Shown: positions 1 through 7,268, numbered from the stretch's first letter. The stretch is 41,844 nucleotides of DNA from Treponema sp. (GCA_016293495.1 JAEDED010000020.1:1-41844), one strand, 5' to 3'. The notes: generated from the sequence alone by a model not told the origin. Numbers and translations: made by a program.

Positions 1-347
1 GAACGAAGATTTTTTCCAAAGTCATTCCAGCCGCCGCCACGGTTTACACGACGAGCTCCAAAAGAAGGCCCTGTCGGGTTTATCCAACCCCTTTGTATAG
101 AGCATATAGTCTCATTCTTTGGATTTTTCCCGTCTGTTCTGTCGTTTCCGAGAAGGTAGTCAGCAGAAACATTAAAGAGTTCGCAAAGTTTAAAAAGCAT
201 CTCCTGTCGAGGAACTGTTCCGTTTGTTTCCCACATACTTATACGTGTTTTTTGAACTTCCAGCTTCTTTGCAAGGTCGGTAGTGGAAAGTCCCATCTTT
301 TCACGCTCGGCCTTAATCCTCTCCGCAAAGACTCCATTGCCATTCAT
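1..347 (-). CDS. XRE-family HTH regulator fused to SUMF1 C-terminal piece (partial)
   Basis: An open frame starts at ATG 345-347 behind a good ribosome binding site (GGAGGA, 5 nt away) and runs off the left edge, giving 115 visible codons. Residues about 5-67 form a Cro/CI-type helix-turn-helix, recognisable by FAERIKAEREKMGLS, TTDLAKKLEV, ISMWETNGTVP and LFNVSADYLLG. From about residue 90 the same frame reads NPTGPSFGARRVNRGGGW, then LRS. This is the hallmark end of the SUMF1 (formylglycine-generating-enzyme-like) fold. The rest of a SUMF1 domain, some 200 residues, is missing between the two parts. The likely explanation is a deletion or recombination joining a phage-type repressor to a SUMF1 gene; a functional fusion is possible but less likely. 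Repeats of GTTCAA upstream suggest the HTH part regulated its own promoter. Confidence 0.7.
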   Translation of the reverse strand, partial: MNGNGVFAERIKAEREKMGLSTTDLAKKLEVQKTRISMWETNGTVPRQEMLFKLCELFNVSADYLLGNDRTDGKNPKNETICSIQRGWINPTGPSFGARRVNRGGGWNDFGKNLR

Positions 348-384
348 AAATCCTCCAAAATAAAGTTCAATATAAAAACCTCTT

Positions 385-401
385 GTTCAATTTCTTTGAA
401 C
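385..401. promoter_or_regulatory. candidate autoregulatory operator of the XRE gene
   Basis: A perfect inverted repeat, GTTCAA-TTTCT-TTGAAC, lies 38 bases upstream of the XRE start codon. A further half site GTTCAA lies at 365-370. Spaced 6-bp arms of this kind are typical of XRE repressor operators. The assignment is by position only. Confidence 0.45.
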
Positions 402-506
402 TCTATAAAAAATTAATTTGTCTCCAAACCCGCGAGATAGTCTGTAACATTAGGCGGAGATACTTTGTAACGGCTTAAGGAGAGATAAGAATCCTTTTAG
501 GAACTT

Positions 507-656
507 TTACTCCATTGGCTTTATCATCTTTTCAATAAAGTCGATTTCGTCTTCTGAAAGATTGTATTTTTTGTAGAGTTGTCTGTCGATTTCTGGGATT
601 GATTTGCTCCAGTTTAGTTGCTTGCATTGGACTGTAGTTGTTTGGGTGAAAGCTTT
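507..656 (-). pseudogene. C-terminal remnant of an adenine-specific DNA methyltransferase
   Basis: The minus frame ending at TAA 507-509 reads LNWSKSIPEIDRQLYKKYNL, followed by SEDEIDFIEKMIKPME. This matches the usual C-terminal tail of large Eco57I/TaqI-type and related N6-adenine restriction methylases, in which an EID-LYKKY-LS--EI-FIE-MI motif closes the protein. Nothing of the catalytic part is present: the frame is closed by a stop about 20 codons further upstream, where the toxin gene begins to overlap. It is a leftover of a lost restriction-modification gene next to a surviving one. The family assignment rests on memory of this tail motif. Confidence 0.5.
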
Positions 657-667
657 GAGAAAAGTAT

Positions 668-945
668 TTACTTTTTAAATAAATCAGAATGAGTTCCCAT
701 TCTTACCATTTCAAGAACAAGTTCATTTTCCTTAACATAGTAGATTACAACTAAATCCGGTGTAAATGAAAATCTCTGTGATTTTTCCAGTTTCCTGAAA
801 GTGAATGATCTTTATATTTTTCTTCAAGAGGTTCTCTGTTGCGAAGTTTATTAACGATGCTTTCAAATTCAGACAAATCAAAACCGCGTTTTTGTGCAAG
901 TTTGAAATCCTTCTTAAACTGATTTGTAAATCGTAAATCAAGCAT
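668..945 (-). pseudogene. RelE/YafQ-type toxin, frameshifted
   Basis: The frame from ATG 945 reads MLDLRFTNQFKKDFKLAQKR and continues to NWKNHRDFH, then stops. The neighbouring frame resumes with FTPDLVVIYYVKENELVLEM and ends VRMGTHSDLFKK at TAA 668-670. Joined, the two give a full-length YafQ-family mRNA interferase of about 92 residues, including the DH-L-G-W segment and the terminal R-GTHSDLF where the family's catalytic His and Phe lie. A single missing base near 762-768 would restore it. The start overlaps the antitoxin stop by 8 nt, the usual translational coupling. Either the toxin is dead or the base is a sequencing error. Confidence 0.75.
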
Positions 946-1144
946 TCAAAGCCGCCATAAAGTCGATGGTAGAATTAAAAACAGGACTTAAGTTTTTGCC
1001 ATTTTCGGTGTCCTTCATAACTTTTTCTGTAAGTTCGTTTGGTTCTTCATATTCTGTTTCAATCTGAACATCCTGTCGTAACGGTAAAATGCTTTCAATT
1101 ATATTTAAAAACTGGTAATCGACATTTCTTAATATTATAGTCAT
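938..1144 (-). CDS. antitoxin partner of the YafQ-type toxin
   Basis: This is a 68-codon frame. The start at 1142-1144 is chosen because GGGAGG lies just upstream; a longer frame back to 1267 has no such site. The protein starts MTIILRNVDYQFLNIIESIL and is acidic in the middle (EYEEPNELTEK), as expected for a toxin-neutralising tail. Its ATGCTTGA end overlaps the toxin start. The family is not clearly recognised, so the role is inferred from position, size and coupling. It appears intact although its toxin is frameshifted. Confidence 0.6.
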   Translation of the reverse strand: MTIILRNVDYQFLNIIESILPLRQDVQIETEYEEPNELTEKVMKDTENGKNLSPVFNSTIDFMAALNA

Positions 1145-1274
1145 ATTTTGCCTCCCATTAAAAAAGCTTGCAAATGCCTTCTCAAAAAACTTATCTACAG
1201 TATACCACATTTTTGAAAAATTGCGACTATTCCCTTTGGAGAAAAAGACCCTCCAAAATTGTGACACGGATTGG

Positions 1275-1292
1275 AAACGGCTAACGCCGTTT
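1275..1292 (-). terminator. weak hairpin after the 190-aa gene
   Basis: AAACGGC-TAAC-GCCGTTT is a 7-bp stem with a tetraloop, downstream of the minus-strand gene ending at 1350 and upstream of the antitoxin. There is no proper U-tract, so termination is uncertain; it could also belong to the antitoxin promoter. Confidence 0.35.
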
Positions 1293-1349
1293 CTGTGAAA
1301 CTACAATTTTATTTCAATTTTTTCGAAAATGATTAAATAATATTAATAA

Positions 1350-1922
1350 TTAGCAGTCTTGAAACTTTTCTTCTATTTTTTTAATAGCATTATTTGCATA
1401 TATGACAAAAGATTCCCACGATTTTTGATTATCACGAACCAATTCTAACTCTTTGTCTAATTCATCAAAAAGTTCATCTTTCCCAAGCATTGGTAATAAT
1501 GCATCATAAAAAAGAGTTCTATTAGGTGCTCTTTCACCTTTAATAAGTATGGATGCAGTTTCGACAAAGTTCATTACTTCGTGATGAAGAGAGGTTTCTT
1601 TTAATAATCCATATTTTACTTGAAGCTTCTCTAAGCCTTTCTCTAATACAAAATCTTTATCATCAGTATCCCATTCCCCACCAAGAGCAAAACTATAGAT
1701 TTTAGTTAAATCGTAAAGAGAATATTCAATTGTTTTCCTTACTTTATCTTCTATATTTTCTGATTGATTTTCATTTCCATAAAATTTTTCGGGTTCATGT
1801 TTAGAAGTCTCTATTTCTTTATTTAATCTGAGCAATGCTTCTATGACAGATTCTGTTTTCTCTGTCAGCCATGCAGACATATCTTGTGAACCAAATTGAT
1901 CAGAATATACTTTATTTTCCAT
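1350..1922 (-). CDS. hypothetical protein, 190 aa, downstream of dpnA
   Basis: No family recognised. The start is supported by GGGAGG 7 nt upstream. The protein is acidic and predicted largely helical, with a Glu/Lys-rich N-terminal half and a conserved-looking centre (EYSLYDLTKIYSFALGGEW). No membrane segment or signal peptide is visible. It follows the dpnA-like methyltransferase by only 20 bases on the same strand, so the two are probably co-transcribed. Its place in a restriction-modification island suggests a defence accessory or an unrelated passenger; the sequence does not say which. Confidence 0.6.
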   Translation of the reverse strand: MENKVYSDQFGSQDMSAWLTEKTESVIEALLRLNKEIETSKHEPEKFYGNENQSENIEDKVRKTIEYSLYDLTKIYSFALGGEWDTDDKDFVLEKGLEKLQVKYGLLKETSLHHEVMNFVETASILIKGERAPNRTLFYDALLPMLGKDELFDELDKELELVRDNQKSWESFVIYANNAIKKIEEKFQDC

Positions 1923-1942
1923 ATTTTCCTCCCTTCTTTTAT

Positions 1943-2869
1943 TTATTTTTCAATTGGTAAATCAACACCAAAATAAGGCTCAGGTTCTCTTACTTCCAGA
2001 ATATCCATACATTTCGCATTAGCATATTTTGAAATTTTCTGATAGTAATCATATTTGATTTTTACATCGCTTAATTCTTCTCTACGCGATTTTGCCATTT
2101 CAAGAAATTCAGTTTCCTTTTCCAATCCCAAATATCGTCTTCCAAGAATTGATGCTGCAACTCCCGTAGTTGAACTTCCAGAGAAGGGATCTAGAATCCA
2201 ATCATTTTTTTTTGTAGATGCAAGAATTATTCTTGCCAACAATGGCAGTGGTTTTTGTGTAGGATGTTTTCCACATGACTTTTCCCATTTTGCAATGGCC
2301 GGCAAAGTCCAGACATCACGCATCTGGGTTCCACCATTTATTTCTTTCATCAATTCATAATTGAAATAATGCTTTGACTTTTGCGATTTTCTAGCCCATA
2401 GAATAAATTCCGTTGAATGAGTAAAAAATCTGCACGACAAATTTGGTGGAGGATTATTTTTTTGCCATGTAATGCAATTAAGAATCTTATATCCCAATTC
2501 TGTCATAGCTTGAGCAACAGAGAATATATTATGGAATGTTCCAGAAACCCAGATTGTGCCATTGTCAGTTAGTTTTTCACGACAAAGAGCAAGCCACTGT
2601 TTATTAAAATCATTATCCTTTTCAAATCCTTGAGACTTATCCCAATCGCCTTTATTAACAGAAACTTGTTTCCCCGATTGAACAGAAATTCCGCCATTTG
2701 AAAGAAAGTATGGTGGATCTGCAAAAATCATATCGAATTTAAAATTGATATTGGAAAGGAGTTCTAAGCAATCTCCTTTAGCAAGAGTAAAATCTAAGTT
2801 TTCTGAACGATAATATGGCTTAATTGAAATATAACACTTCCTTGAAAACTGCCTTAAATAATATAACAT
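1943..2869 (-). CDS. dpnA: DpnA-like (M2.DpnII) N6-adenine DNA methyltransferase
   Basis: Beta-class N6-adenine methyltransferase. The catalytic motif IV reads IFADPPYFLSNGGI. The SAM-binding motif I follows near the C-terminus as LDPFSGSSTTGVAA, which is the beta order. The run KGDWDKS, ITWQKNNPPPNLSCRFFTHS and GKHPTQKP closely follows M2.DpnII (DpnA), the second GATC methylase of the pneumococcal DpnII system, known to act also on single-stranded DNA. Length is 308 aa against about 268, with an extra C-terminal stretch of about 35 residues. The ATG at 2867-2869 has no clear ribosome binding site and lies inside the inverted repeat ATAACA-N5-TGTTAT. In the pneumococcal operon dpnA sits between dpnM and dpnB; here it is separated from dpnB by two opposite-strand genes. 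Confidence 0.9.
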   Translation of the reverse strand: MLYYLRQFSRKCYISIKPYYRSENLDFTLAKGDCLELLSNINFKFDMIFADPPYFLSNGGISVQSGKQVSVNKGDWDKSQGFEKDNDFNKQWLALCREKLTDNGTIWVSGTFHNIFSVAQAMTELGYKILNCITWQKNNPPPNLSCRFFTHSTEFILWARKSQKSKHYFNYELMKEINGGTQMRDVWTLPAIAKWEKSCGKHPTQKPLPLLARIILASTKKNDWILDPFSGSSTTGVAASILGRRYLGLEKETEFLEMAKSRREELSDVKIKYDYYQKISKYANAKCMDILEVREPEPYFGVDLPIEK

Positions 2870-2892
2870 ATAGTGTTATTGATTGAAAGATC

Positions 2893-2932
2893 TGTAAAAC
2901 CAGATTCGACTTTTAGCGAAACTGGTTTTACA
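2893..2932. repeat. 40-bp near-perfect palindrome between dpnA and the + strand pair
   Basis: Arms TGTAAAACCAGATTCG and CGAAACTGGTTTTACA (one mismatch in 16) flank an 8-base loop. It lies between the divergent starts of dpnA (2869) and the 77-aa gene (2955). It could be an operator controlling both directions, an RNA hairpin in the leader of the + strand gene, or a recombination site left by insertion of that pair. There is no U-tract, so it is not a typical terminator. Confidence 0.7.
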
Positions 2933-2954
2933 AATTAAATAAGGAGGAATAGTT

Positions 2955-3188
2955 ATGACTTATGAAGAACATTGTTTGCTAATGAAGAAAAATGGCAAGC
3001 AACCCTACACAAGAGAAGAATTCTATCAAAAACGATTGGATACTTTAGAAAAAGCAGAGTACTTAAAAGCCCGTTCTGAAGATACCAAAGAAAGATTAAA
3101 CGGTAAAACTGGTGTCATTGCTGGAATCTGTAGATTTTTAGCAGATTTTGCAGGACGTTCTGCTGATTACGTTAACAAAAATTTATAA
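2955..3188 (+). CDS. hypothetical protein, 77 aa
   Basis: ATG 2955 follows AAGGAGG at ideal spacing. The product is charged and mostly helical (TREEFYQKRLDTLEKAEYLKA), with a more hydrophobic C-terminal third (GVIAGICRFLADFAGRSADY). No family recognised. It is the first of two small + strand genes placed between the dpnA and dpnB parts of the restriction-modification system, which run the other way. The next gene starts 15 bases after its stop, so they form a bicistronic unit ended by the 3401-3439 terminator. A late insertion into the restriction-modification operon is likely. Confidence 0.65.
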   Translation: MTYEEHCLLMKKNGKQPYTREEFYQKRLDTLEKAEYLKARSEDTKERLNGKTGVIAGICRFLADFAGRSADYVNKNL

Positions 3189-3202
3189 GTTAAGAGGTCT
3201 AT

Positions 3203-3382
3203 ATGAATGATAAAAAGCCTACAATTCAGGGCTCAAGTTATGACAATGGTGTTATGAAAAGAATATGCCCAAATTGTCACAAAGAAAAACCTTTATCCGA
3301 CTTTGGATTACGTGACATGGGAAATGGAAATATTAGAAACCAATCTTGGTGCAAAGAATGCAGATCCAAATCTAATAAGTAG
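3203..3382 (+). CDS. small zinc-finger protein, 59 aa
   Basis: The frame from ATG 3203 contains two CxxC knuckles, ICPNCHKEKPLSDFG and WCKECRS, 24 residues apart. This is the pattern of a single treble-clef or zinc-ribbon domain, seen in small phage and HNH-associated proteins (KxCPxCxxxKPLxxFxxxxxxxxxxxxWCKECR). AAGAGG lies about 7 nt upstream. It is probably a nucleic-acid-binding protein co-transcribed with the 77-aa gene. It might be a control protein for the surrounding restriction-modification genes, but C proteins are normally HTH proteins, so this is speculation. Confidence 0.65.
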   Translation: MNDKKPTIQGSSYDNGVMKRICPNCHKEKPLSDFGLRDMGNGNIRNQSWCKECRSKSNK

Positions 3383-3400
3383 TCGCTCCTTTCTATCTTT

Positions 3401-3439
3401 CACTATGGAAAGAAATTTTTCTCTCCATAGTGGGTTTTT
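3401..3439 (+). terminator. Rho-independent terminator of the small + strand operon
   Basis: CACTATGGA and TCCATAGTG form a 9-bp stem around a 14-base loop, followed by GGTTTTTC. It lies between the converging ends of the zinc-finger gene (3382) and dpnB (3443). The T-tract faces the + strand genes. Confidence 0.75.
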
Positions 3440-3442
3440 CTC

Positions 3443-4303
3443 CTATTTAAATAATTCCTTCATTATTCCATTTTCCATATCTTTGATGCAGTAAATTGTA
3501 TCAAGAACATCAAATGTTTCTTCAAGATTGTTTCTTGCACTAATCCAACCTTTACCATCGGTAAACCAAACAAAAGTAAATCCGTCAATAGTGTTAGCTT
3601 CTGCCGAAAGAGTTTTATAACTTCTGGAAGTCTCATTCAATTTTGAACCGCCGCTTCCATAGAAGTTTGTTTCGATTGCGTAAATCATTTCATCTGTTTT
3701 TACTACAAAGTCGAAGCGTTTTTCCATTTTGCCTTGATTTGAAATTGCTGATAAATCAATTCCCCATTTTGAAGTTATTTCATGAATGTACATTTCTTTG
3801 AAATAGTTTTTATCTTTCACAAAGCCAGCTTTCTGAATATAACTTTCAACTAAGTCTTCCATCAAATGACCACCACGATTTTTTCTTCCATTTGAATCAA
3901 GACCTGTTTCTACACCTGTAACATAATCCACAAGGTTGTTTACTAAGTGATTAGAAAGTAAATCAAAAAGACCTGATTTTTCCATGAATTTTGAATATTC
4001 TGCAATGGAACGAGTTTGTGTTGCAAAGTCAAAATTGAAACTTCCTGTTTCATCAGTTACAGAAATTTCAGAATTTCTTACGGCAAGAAGAATTGGAACA
4101 CATTTCAATGTTTCAGGATATTTTTGAAGAATTTTTTCAAAATCTGCTTTGATGTTTTTTGAACCTATCAGAGAATTAAGAATGTTTAATTCAACCTTAA
4201 TTGAATCAACATTTTCATATACTTTTTCAAAATCAACATAATAAGAATATGTAGCAATACTTTCTCTAAAAGTATCAAGCCATTTGTAAAAATCTCTTTT
4301 CAT
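3443..4303 (-). CDS. dpnB: DpnII/MboI-family type II restriction endonuclease (GATC)
   Basis: About 286 aa, matching R.DpnII in length. The core KRFDFVVKTDEMIYAIETNF, then YGSGGSKLNETSRSY, is the signature of the DpnII/MboI family (PD-(D/E)XK fold, with E-x-N in place of E-x-K). The frame is open back to a GTG at 4312. The ATG at 4301-4303 is preferred because AGGTGG, formed across the dpnM stop codon, sits just before it. The enzyme cuts unmethylated GATC and must be balanced by dpnM, whose stop lies 9 bases upstream, so translation is probably coupled. No inactivating change is visible. Confidence 0.93.
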   Translation of the reverse strand: MKRDFYKWLDTFRESIATYSYYVDFEKVYENVDSIKVELNILNSLIGSKNIKADFEKILQKYPETLKCVPILLAVRNSEISVTDETGSFNFDFATQTRSIAEYSKFMEKSGLFDLLSNHLVNNLVDYVTGVETGLDSNGRKNRGGHLMEDLVESYIQKAGFVKDKNYFKEMYIHEITSKWGIDLSAISNQGKMEKRFDFVVKTDEMIYAIETNFYGSGGSKLNETSRSYKTLSAEANTIDGFTFVWFTDGKGWISARNNLEETFDVLDTIYCIKDMENGIMKELFK

Positions 4304-4312
4304 TATTCCCAC

Positions 4313-5206
4313 CTAAAAACAAGCAACCATTATTTCAGTAATTTCACCACGCCCACTTGCATTGCTATTTATCATTCTTGAAGCATTTACACGCTGAATA
4401 TCAAAATCCTTATACAATTCGTCGAAGAAGTTATCATCAGGATTTGCATTTTTTGGATCAGAGTTACTCAGCAAAACTTTTGCACCGTTTCCAGTATTAT
4501 GAATCCTTGCTACAAAGTTTCCCAACTCAATTTGTTTCTCATCATCAAATCCCTCTTTTGAGTAGGAAGTAAAAGCTGAGGTTTTTGTTAATGGGCGATA
4601 AGGAGGATCAATATAAACAAAAGTATTTTTATCAATGAAACTTTCTGTCTGAGAATATGACCCCGTTAAAATTTGAACATTCTTTAAAACTTTGCTTACG
4701 GCTCGAAGATTATCAGCATTGCAGATAGAAGGATTTTTATAAACACCGCTTGGAACATTATATAAACCTTTGCCGTTTACACGATACAAACCATTAAAAC
4801 AAGTTTTATTCAAATAAATCATCAAAGCTGCTTTTTCAACGGAATCTTCTTTAGCAAGAATCAACTCATTAAAGCGATTTCTTTTGATATAAAAATCTTC
4901 CTTTCTTGCATCCATTCCTAGTGAAAGATAGTGAGACTGCCATTCAGAAAGTAATGTAATTAAATCATTTACATTTGTTTTAATCTGTAAATATGTATTT
5001 GTAAGTTCAGGGTTAATATCATTTATCAAAACTTCTTTAGGCTGAAATTTTGTCAAAACATCAAAAAGAACTGCACCTCCACCAACAAAAGGCTCACAAT
5101 ACTTTTCAATCTTTTCTGGGTAATATTTGCTTATTTCATCAAGTAACTGAGTTTTTCCGCCCACCCACTTCAAAAACGGCTTAGCGACCGCAATTATTTT
5201 ACTCAT
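4313..5206 (-). CDS. dpnM: Dam/DpnM-type N6-adenine methyltransferase (GATC)
   Basis: An alpha-class (D12/Dam) methyltransferase of 297 aa. Motif X is FLKWVGGKTQLL, motif I is YCEPFVGGGAVLFD, and the catalytic motif IV is YIDPPYRPL. MIYLNKTCFNGLYRVNGKG is typical of M1.DpnII and Dam. It protects host GATC sites against the DpnII-like nuclease encoded immediately downstream. GGAAG precedes the start. Together with the DpnA-like enzyme it completes a two-methylase DpnII system. Such a system also modifies incoming single-stranded DNA, which in pneumococcus supports plasmid uptake during transformation. Confidence 0.94.
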   Translation of the reverse strand: MSKIIAVAKPFLKWVGGKTQLLDEISKYYPEKIEKYCEPFVGGGAVLFDVLTKFQPKEVLINDINPELTNTYLQIKTNVNDLITLLSEWQSHYLSLGMDARKEDFYIKRNRFNELILAKEDSVEKAALMIYLNKTCFNGLYRVNGKGLYNVPSGVYKNPSICNADNLRAVSKVLKNVQILTGSYSQTESFIDKNTFVYIDPPYRPLTKTSAFTSYSKEGFDDEKQIELGNFVARIHNTGNGAKVLLSNSDPKNANPDDNFFDELYKDFDIQRVNASRMINSNASGRGEITEIMVACF

Positions 5207-5396
5207 AGTTCTTCCATAATATCACATTTTTCAGTTATTTTCTATTAACTATTTTCATCGACTTGTCGGAAAATTAGTAACTGAATTGTAAAGAAGAGTG
5301 TATTACTGTTTTTAAGCTTGAAGACTTATTTTTAAATCCAAAGATTATAAACATAGCAGTTTATTTTAAGTAAAAACTTTAAGTAAAACCTAGAAT

Positions 5397-5512
5397 TGAG
5401 TGAGTTCAGATGAATCAAAATGAATAGAAATTTCTCAAATTTTGTGCTAAATTAAGAATATCTAGGCAAAAAGTCATAAAAATTGCTTATCTGAATCCTT
5501 CTGAACTCACTC
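5397..5512. repeat. long-spaced inverted repeat in a 349-bp gene-free gap
   Basis: GAGTGAGTTCAG (5397-5408) and its exact complement CTGAACTCACTC (5501-5512) bracket 92 AT-rich bases. The gap between dpnM and the flavodoxin remnant (5207-5555) holds no convincing ORF. The arms could be ends of a small non-autonomous element or the scar of one. No target duplication was recognised. Confidence 0.5.
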
Positions 5513-5555
5513 GAGTATTGAAAATATTACAGGATGCGCCCATATCATTAAAAAA

Positions 5556-5984
5556 TTATTTCAGTCCTTCAACAAATTTTTGCACATCTTCGCCGCTTCC
5601 ACAGGTAAAGTCCTTGCCGCTCCAGTTCTGCCTTTCTACAAAGGTATAAACGATTTTTGGAGCATAAGTCCACCAAATCGGGTAGCACAAAATTACTGTG
5701 TCGTAGCCAGAAATATCAATTTTGTTTGCAATCAGCGGGCGGCTTTTCGGGTCGTTGCATTCAATTGTTGTGAGCGATTTTTTGTCGTGCCAGGTTAAGT
5801 CTGCGTCTGTGTATTTGTGAACCGGCTCAATTTCAAAAAGGTCTGCTCCCATTGCCTGAGCCGCATTTTTTGCCAGTCTGATTCCTTCTCCAACACCGCG
5901 TTCATTTTCAGTATACCAGCAGATAATTCCATAAATACAATAGAAAATTCGTATGCGAGTATACGTTGTGCGCATACTCGACAA
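5556..5984 (-). pseudogene. flavodoxin-family protein with an internal deletion
   Basis: The central part reads WYTENERGVGEGIRLAKNAA, ADLFEIEPVHKY and DTVILCYPIWWTYAPKIVYT, the flavodoxin_4 (BilS/NAD(P)H-quinone-oxidoreductase-like) fold that binds FMN. After YTFVE the sequence jumps directly to QNWSGKDFTCGSGEDVQKFV and stops. The usual segment of about 40 residues (the SGKT-I-PF-TSG-S-G strand and loop) is missing. The N-terminal 20 residues are also atypical, lacking the normal FMN phosphate loop, and overlap the regulatory palindrome at 5951-5980. The true start is therefore probably lost. It was divergent from, and presumably regulated by, the adjacent LysR gene, which is deleted internally in the same way. 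Confidence 0.75.
5951..5980. promoter_or_regulatory. palindromic LysR-type operator between flavodoxin and lysR
   Basis: GTATGCGAGTAT and the partly complementary GCGCATACTCG form overlapping inverted repeats (CGAGTAT/ATACTCG and GTATGCG/CGCATAC). They lie 17 bases before the LysR start and at the 5' end of the divergent flavodoxin frame. Placement in a divergent intergenic region is typical of LysR sites. Confidence 0.5.
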
Positions 5985-5996
5985 TCAGAAATTTAT

Positions 5997-6417
5997 ATGT
6001 TAAATTTAAGTATGTTCATCGAAACGTATATCCTGCGGTTGCTTGCGGCCGTCAAAAAATATGGGACACTCAGTCGTGTTGGCGAAGAGCTTGGAACGAC
6101 TCAGCCTTCAATCAGCCGGGCTATGCAAAAGCTTGAAGGCGAGCTTGGAGTGACGCTTTTTGAACGAACAAAAAATCCCCAATGCAAAGTTTATCCGAAT
6201 AGAACGCCGTAACGAAAACGATTCACTTCCGCAGATAGTGGGCGCAACCGATATGCCAAGCTTTATTTCCGACCGCACGACACATTTCTCGCTTCCCGAA
6301 AATCGTGTTGCAGTACCGCTTACCGATCCGGAGATGAATGTAACTTTTTATGCAGTGTGCCGTCGCGACAAAGCTGATGACTGGCGGGCACTGCTTGGAG
6401 AAATGGTAAAAGCATAG
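5997..6417 (+). pseudogene. LysR-family regulator with a large internal deletion
   Basis: The N-terminus (from ATG 5997 or 6012) has the LysR winged helix: LRLLAAVKKYGTLSRVGEEL, TTQPSISRAMQKLE and LGVTLFERTKN. Eight residues later this frame stops at 6212. A second frame, to 6417, carries the end of a LysR effector domain: TDMPSFISDRTTHFSLPENR and VTFYAVCRRDKADDWRALLG. About 180 residues between the two are gone and the junction near 6170-6200 is out of frame, so no regulator can be made. The intact relative would be a 290-300 aa activator of the divergent flavodoxin. Confidence 0.8.
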
Positions 6418-6437
6418 AATGAATAGAGAGTGGTGAT

Positions 6438-7268
6438 ATGCGAATAATAAATCTTGTAGAAAACGAAGAAGGCGTTCCTGGCTGCGAAGCTGCACACGGG
6501 CTTTCGTTTTATGTTGAAACTCAAAATCATAAACTTCTTTTCGACACAAGTCCGAGTGAGGTTGTTCTGCGGAATGCAGAAAGACTTGGTGTTGATTTGA
6601 CCGCGGTTGATACAGTTATTTTGAGTCACGGGCATTATGATCACTCTGGCGGGATTATGGCTTTTACGAGCATCAATCCAAATGCAAAAATCTACCTGCA
6701 GCATAATGCCGGCGGTGAGTATTATGCATTCGACGGCGAAGACAAGGGCTTCCGCTATATTGGGATTGATAAACGGATTTTGGATTTGCCGCAGGTTACT
6801 CTTTTGCATGGTGACACAAAACTTGATGATGAGCTTCAGATTTTTACCGTGGATAAAAGAGCATTTCCGCTTCCATCAACAAATGCGCGGCTTCGGGAAC
6901 TTTGCGGCGGTCAGTATGTTCAGGACGAATTCAAGCACGAACAGAATCTGTTTTTGACTTGTGAAGGAAAGAAAATCTTATTTTGCGGCTGTGCTCATAA
7001 CGGAATTCTGAATGTGATGGAAACGCTGGAGCGTAAGTTTGGGGCAGCAGAAATGCCAGACCTGGTAATCGGCGGTTTTCATCTGATGAAGCGCACCGAG
7101 TTCTCCGAGGCGGACATTGCCGAAGTGGCAGAAATCGCAAACCGTCTCAAAAAATATAAATCACATTTTGCAACCTGCCATTGCACAGGGCTCCCGGTTT
7201 TCAATCAGATGAAAGAAATCATGGGTGACCAGCTGAGTTATGTGAAGTGCGGGGAAGAGTTGTCCTGA
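6438..7268 (+). CDS. MBL-fold metallo-hydrolase
   Basis: A metallo-beta-lactamase-fold protein of 276 aa. The metal-binding motif ILSHGHYDHSGG gives H64, H66, D68 and H69. A further metal-ligand region is CGCAHNGILNVME, then GGFHL and CHCTG near the C-terminus. This arrangement belongs to the family annotated as 7,8-dihydropterin-6-methyl-4-(beta-D-ribofuranosyl)-aminobenzene-5'-phosphate synthase-like hydrolases; the real substrate is unknown. It starts 20 bases after the LysR remnant and may have belonged to the regulon of that gene. Length and motifs are complete, so it looks functional although its neighbours are broken. The stop is TGA. Confidence 0.85.
   Translation: MRIINLVENEEGVPGCEAAHGLSFYVETQNHKLLFDTSPSEVVLRNAERLGVDLTAVDTVILSHGHYDHSGGIMAFTSINPNAKIYLQHNAGGEYYAFDGEDKGFRYIGIDKRILDLPQVTLLHGDTKLDDELQIFTVDKRAFPLPSTNARLRELCGGQYVQDEFKHEQNLFLTCEGKKILFCGCAHNGILNVMETLERKFGAAEMPDLVIGGFHLMKRTEFSEADIAEVAEIANRLKKYKSHFATCHCTGLPVFNQMKEIMGDQLSYVKCGEELS

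Noticed and set aside
93..416. 107-codon + strand frame at the left edge
   Set aside because: It lies opposite the XRE-SUMF1 frame, has a TTG start and no family features.
1145..1267. Longer antitoxin start at 1267
   Set aside because: The upstream codons have no ribosome binding site and include the GGGAGG site used by ATG 1144.
6348..6809. Minus-strand 153-codon frame
   Set aside because: Opposite the MBL gene and LysR remnant; no family features.
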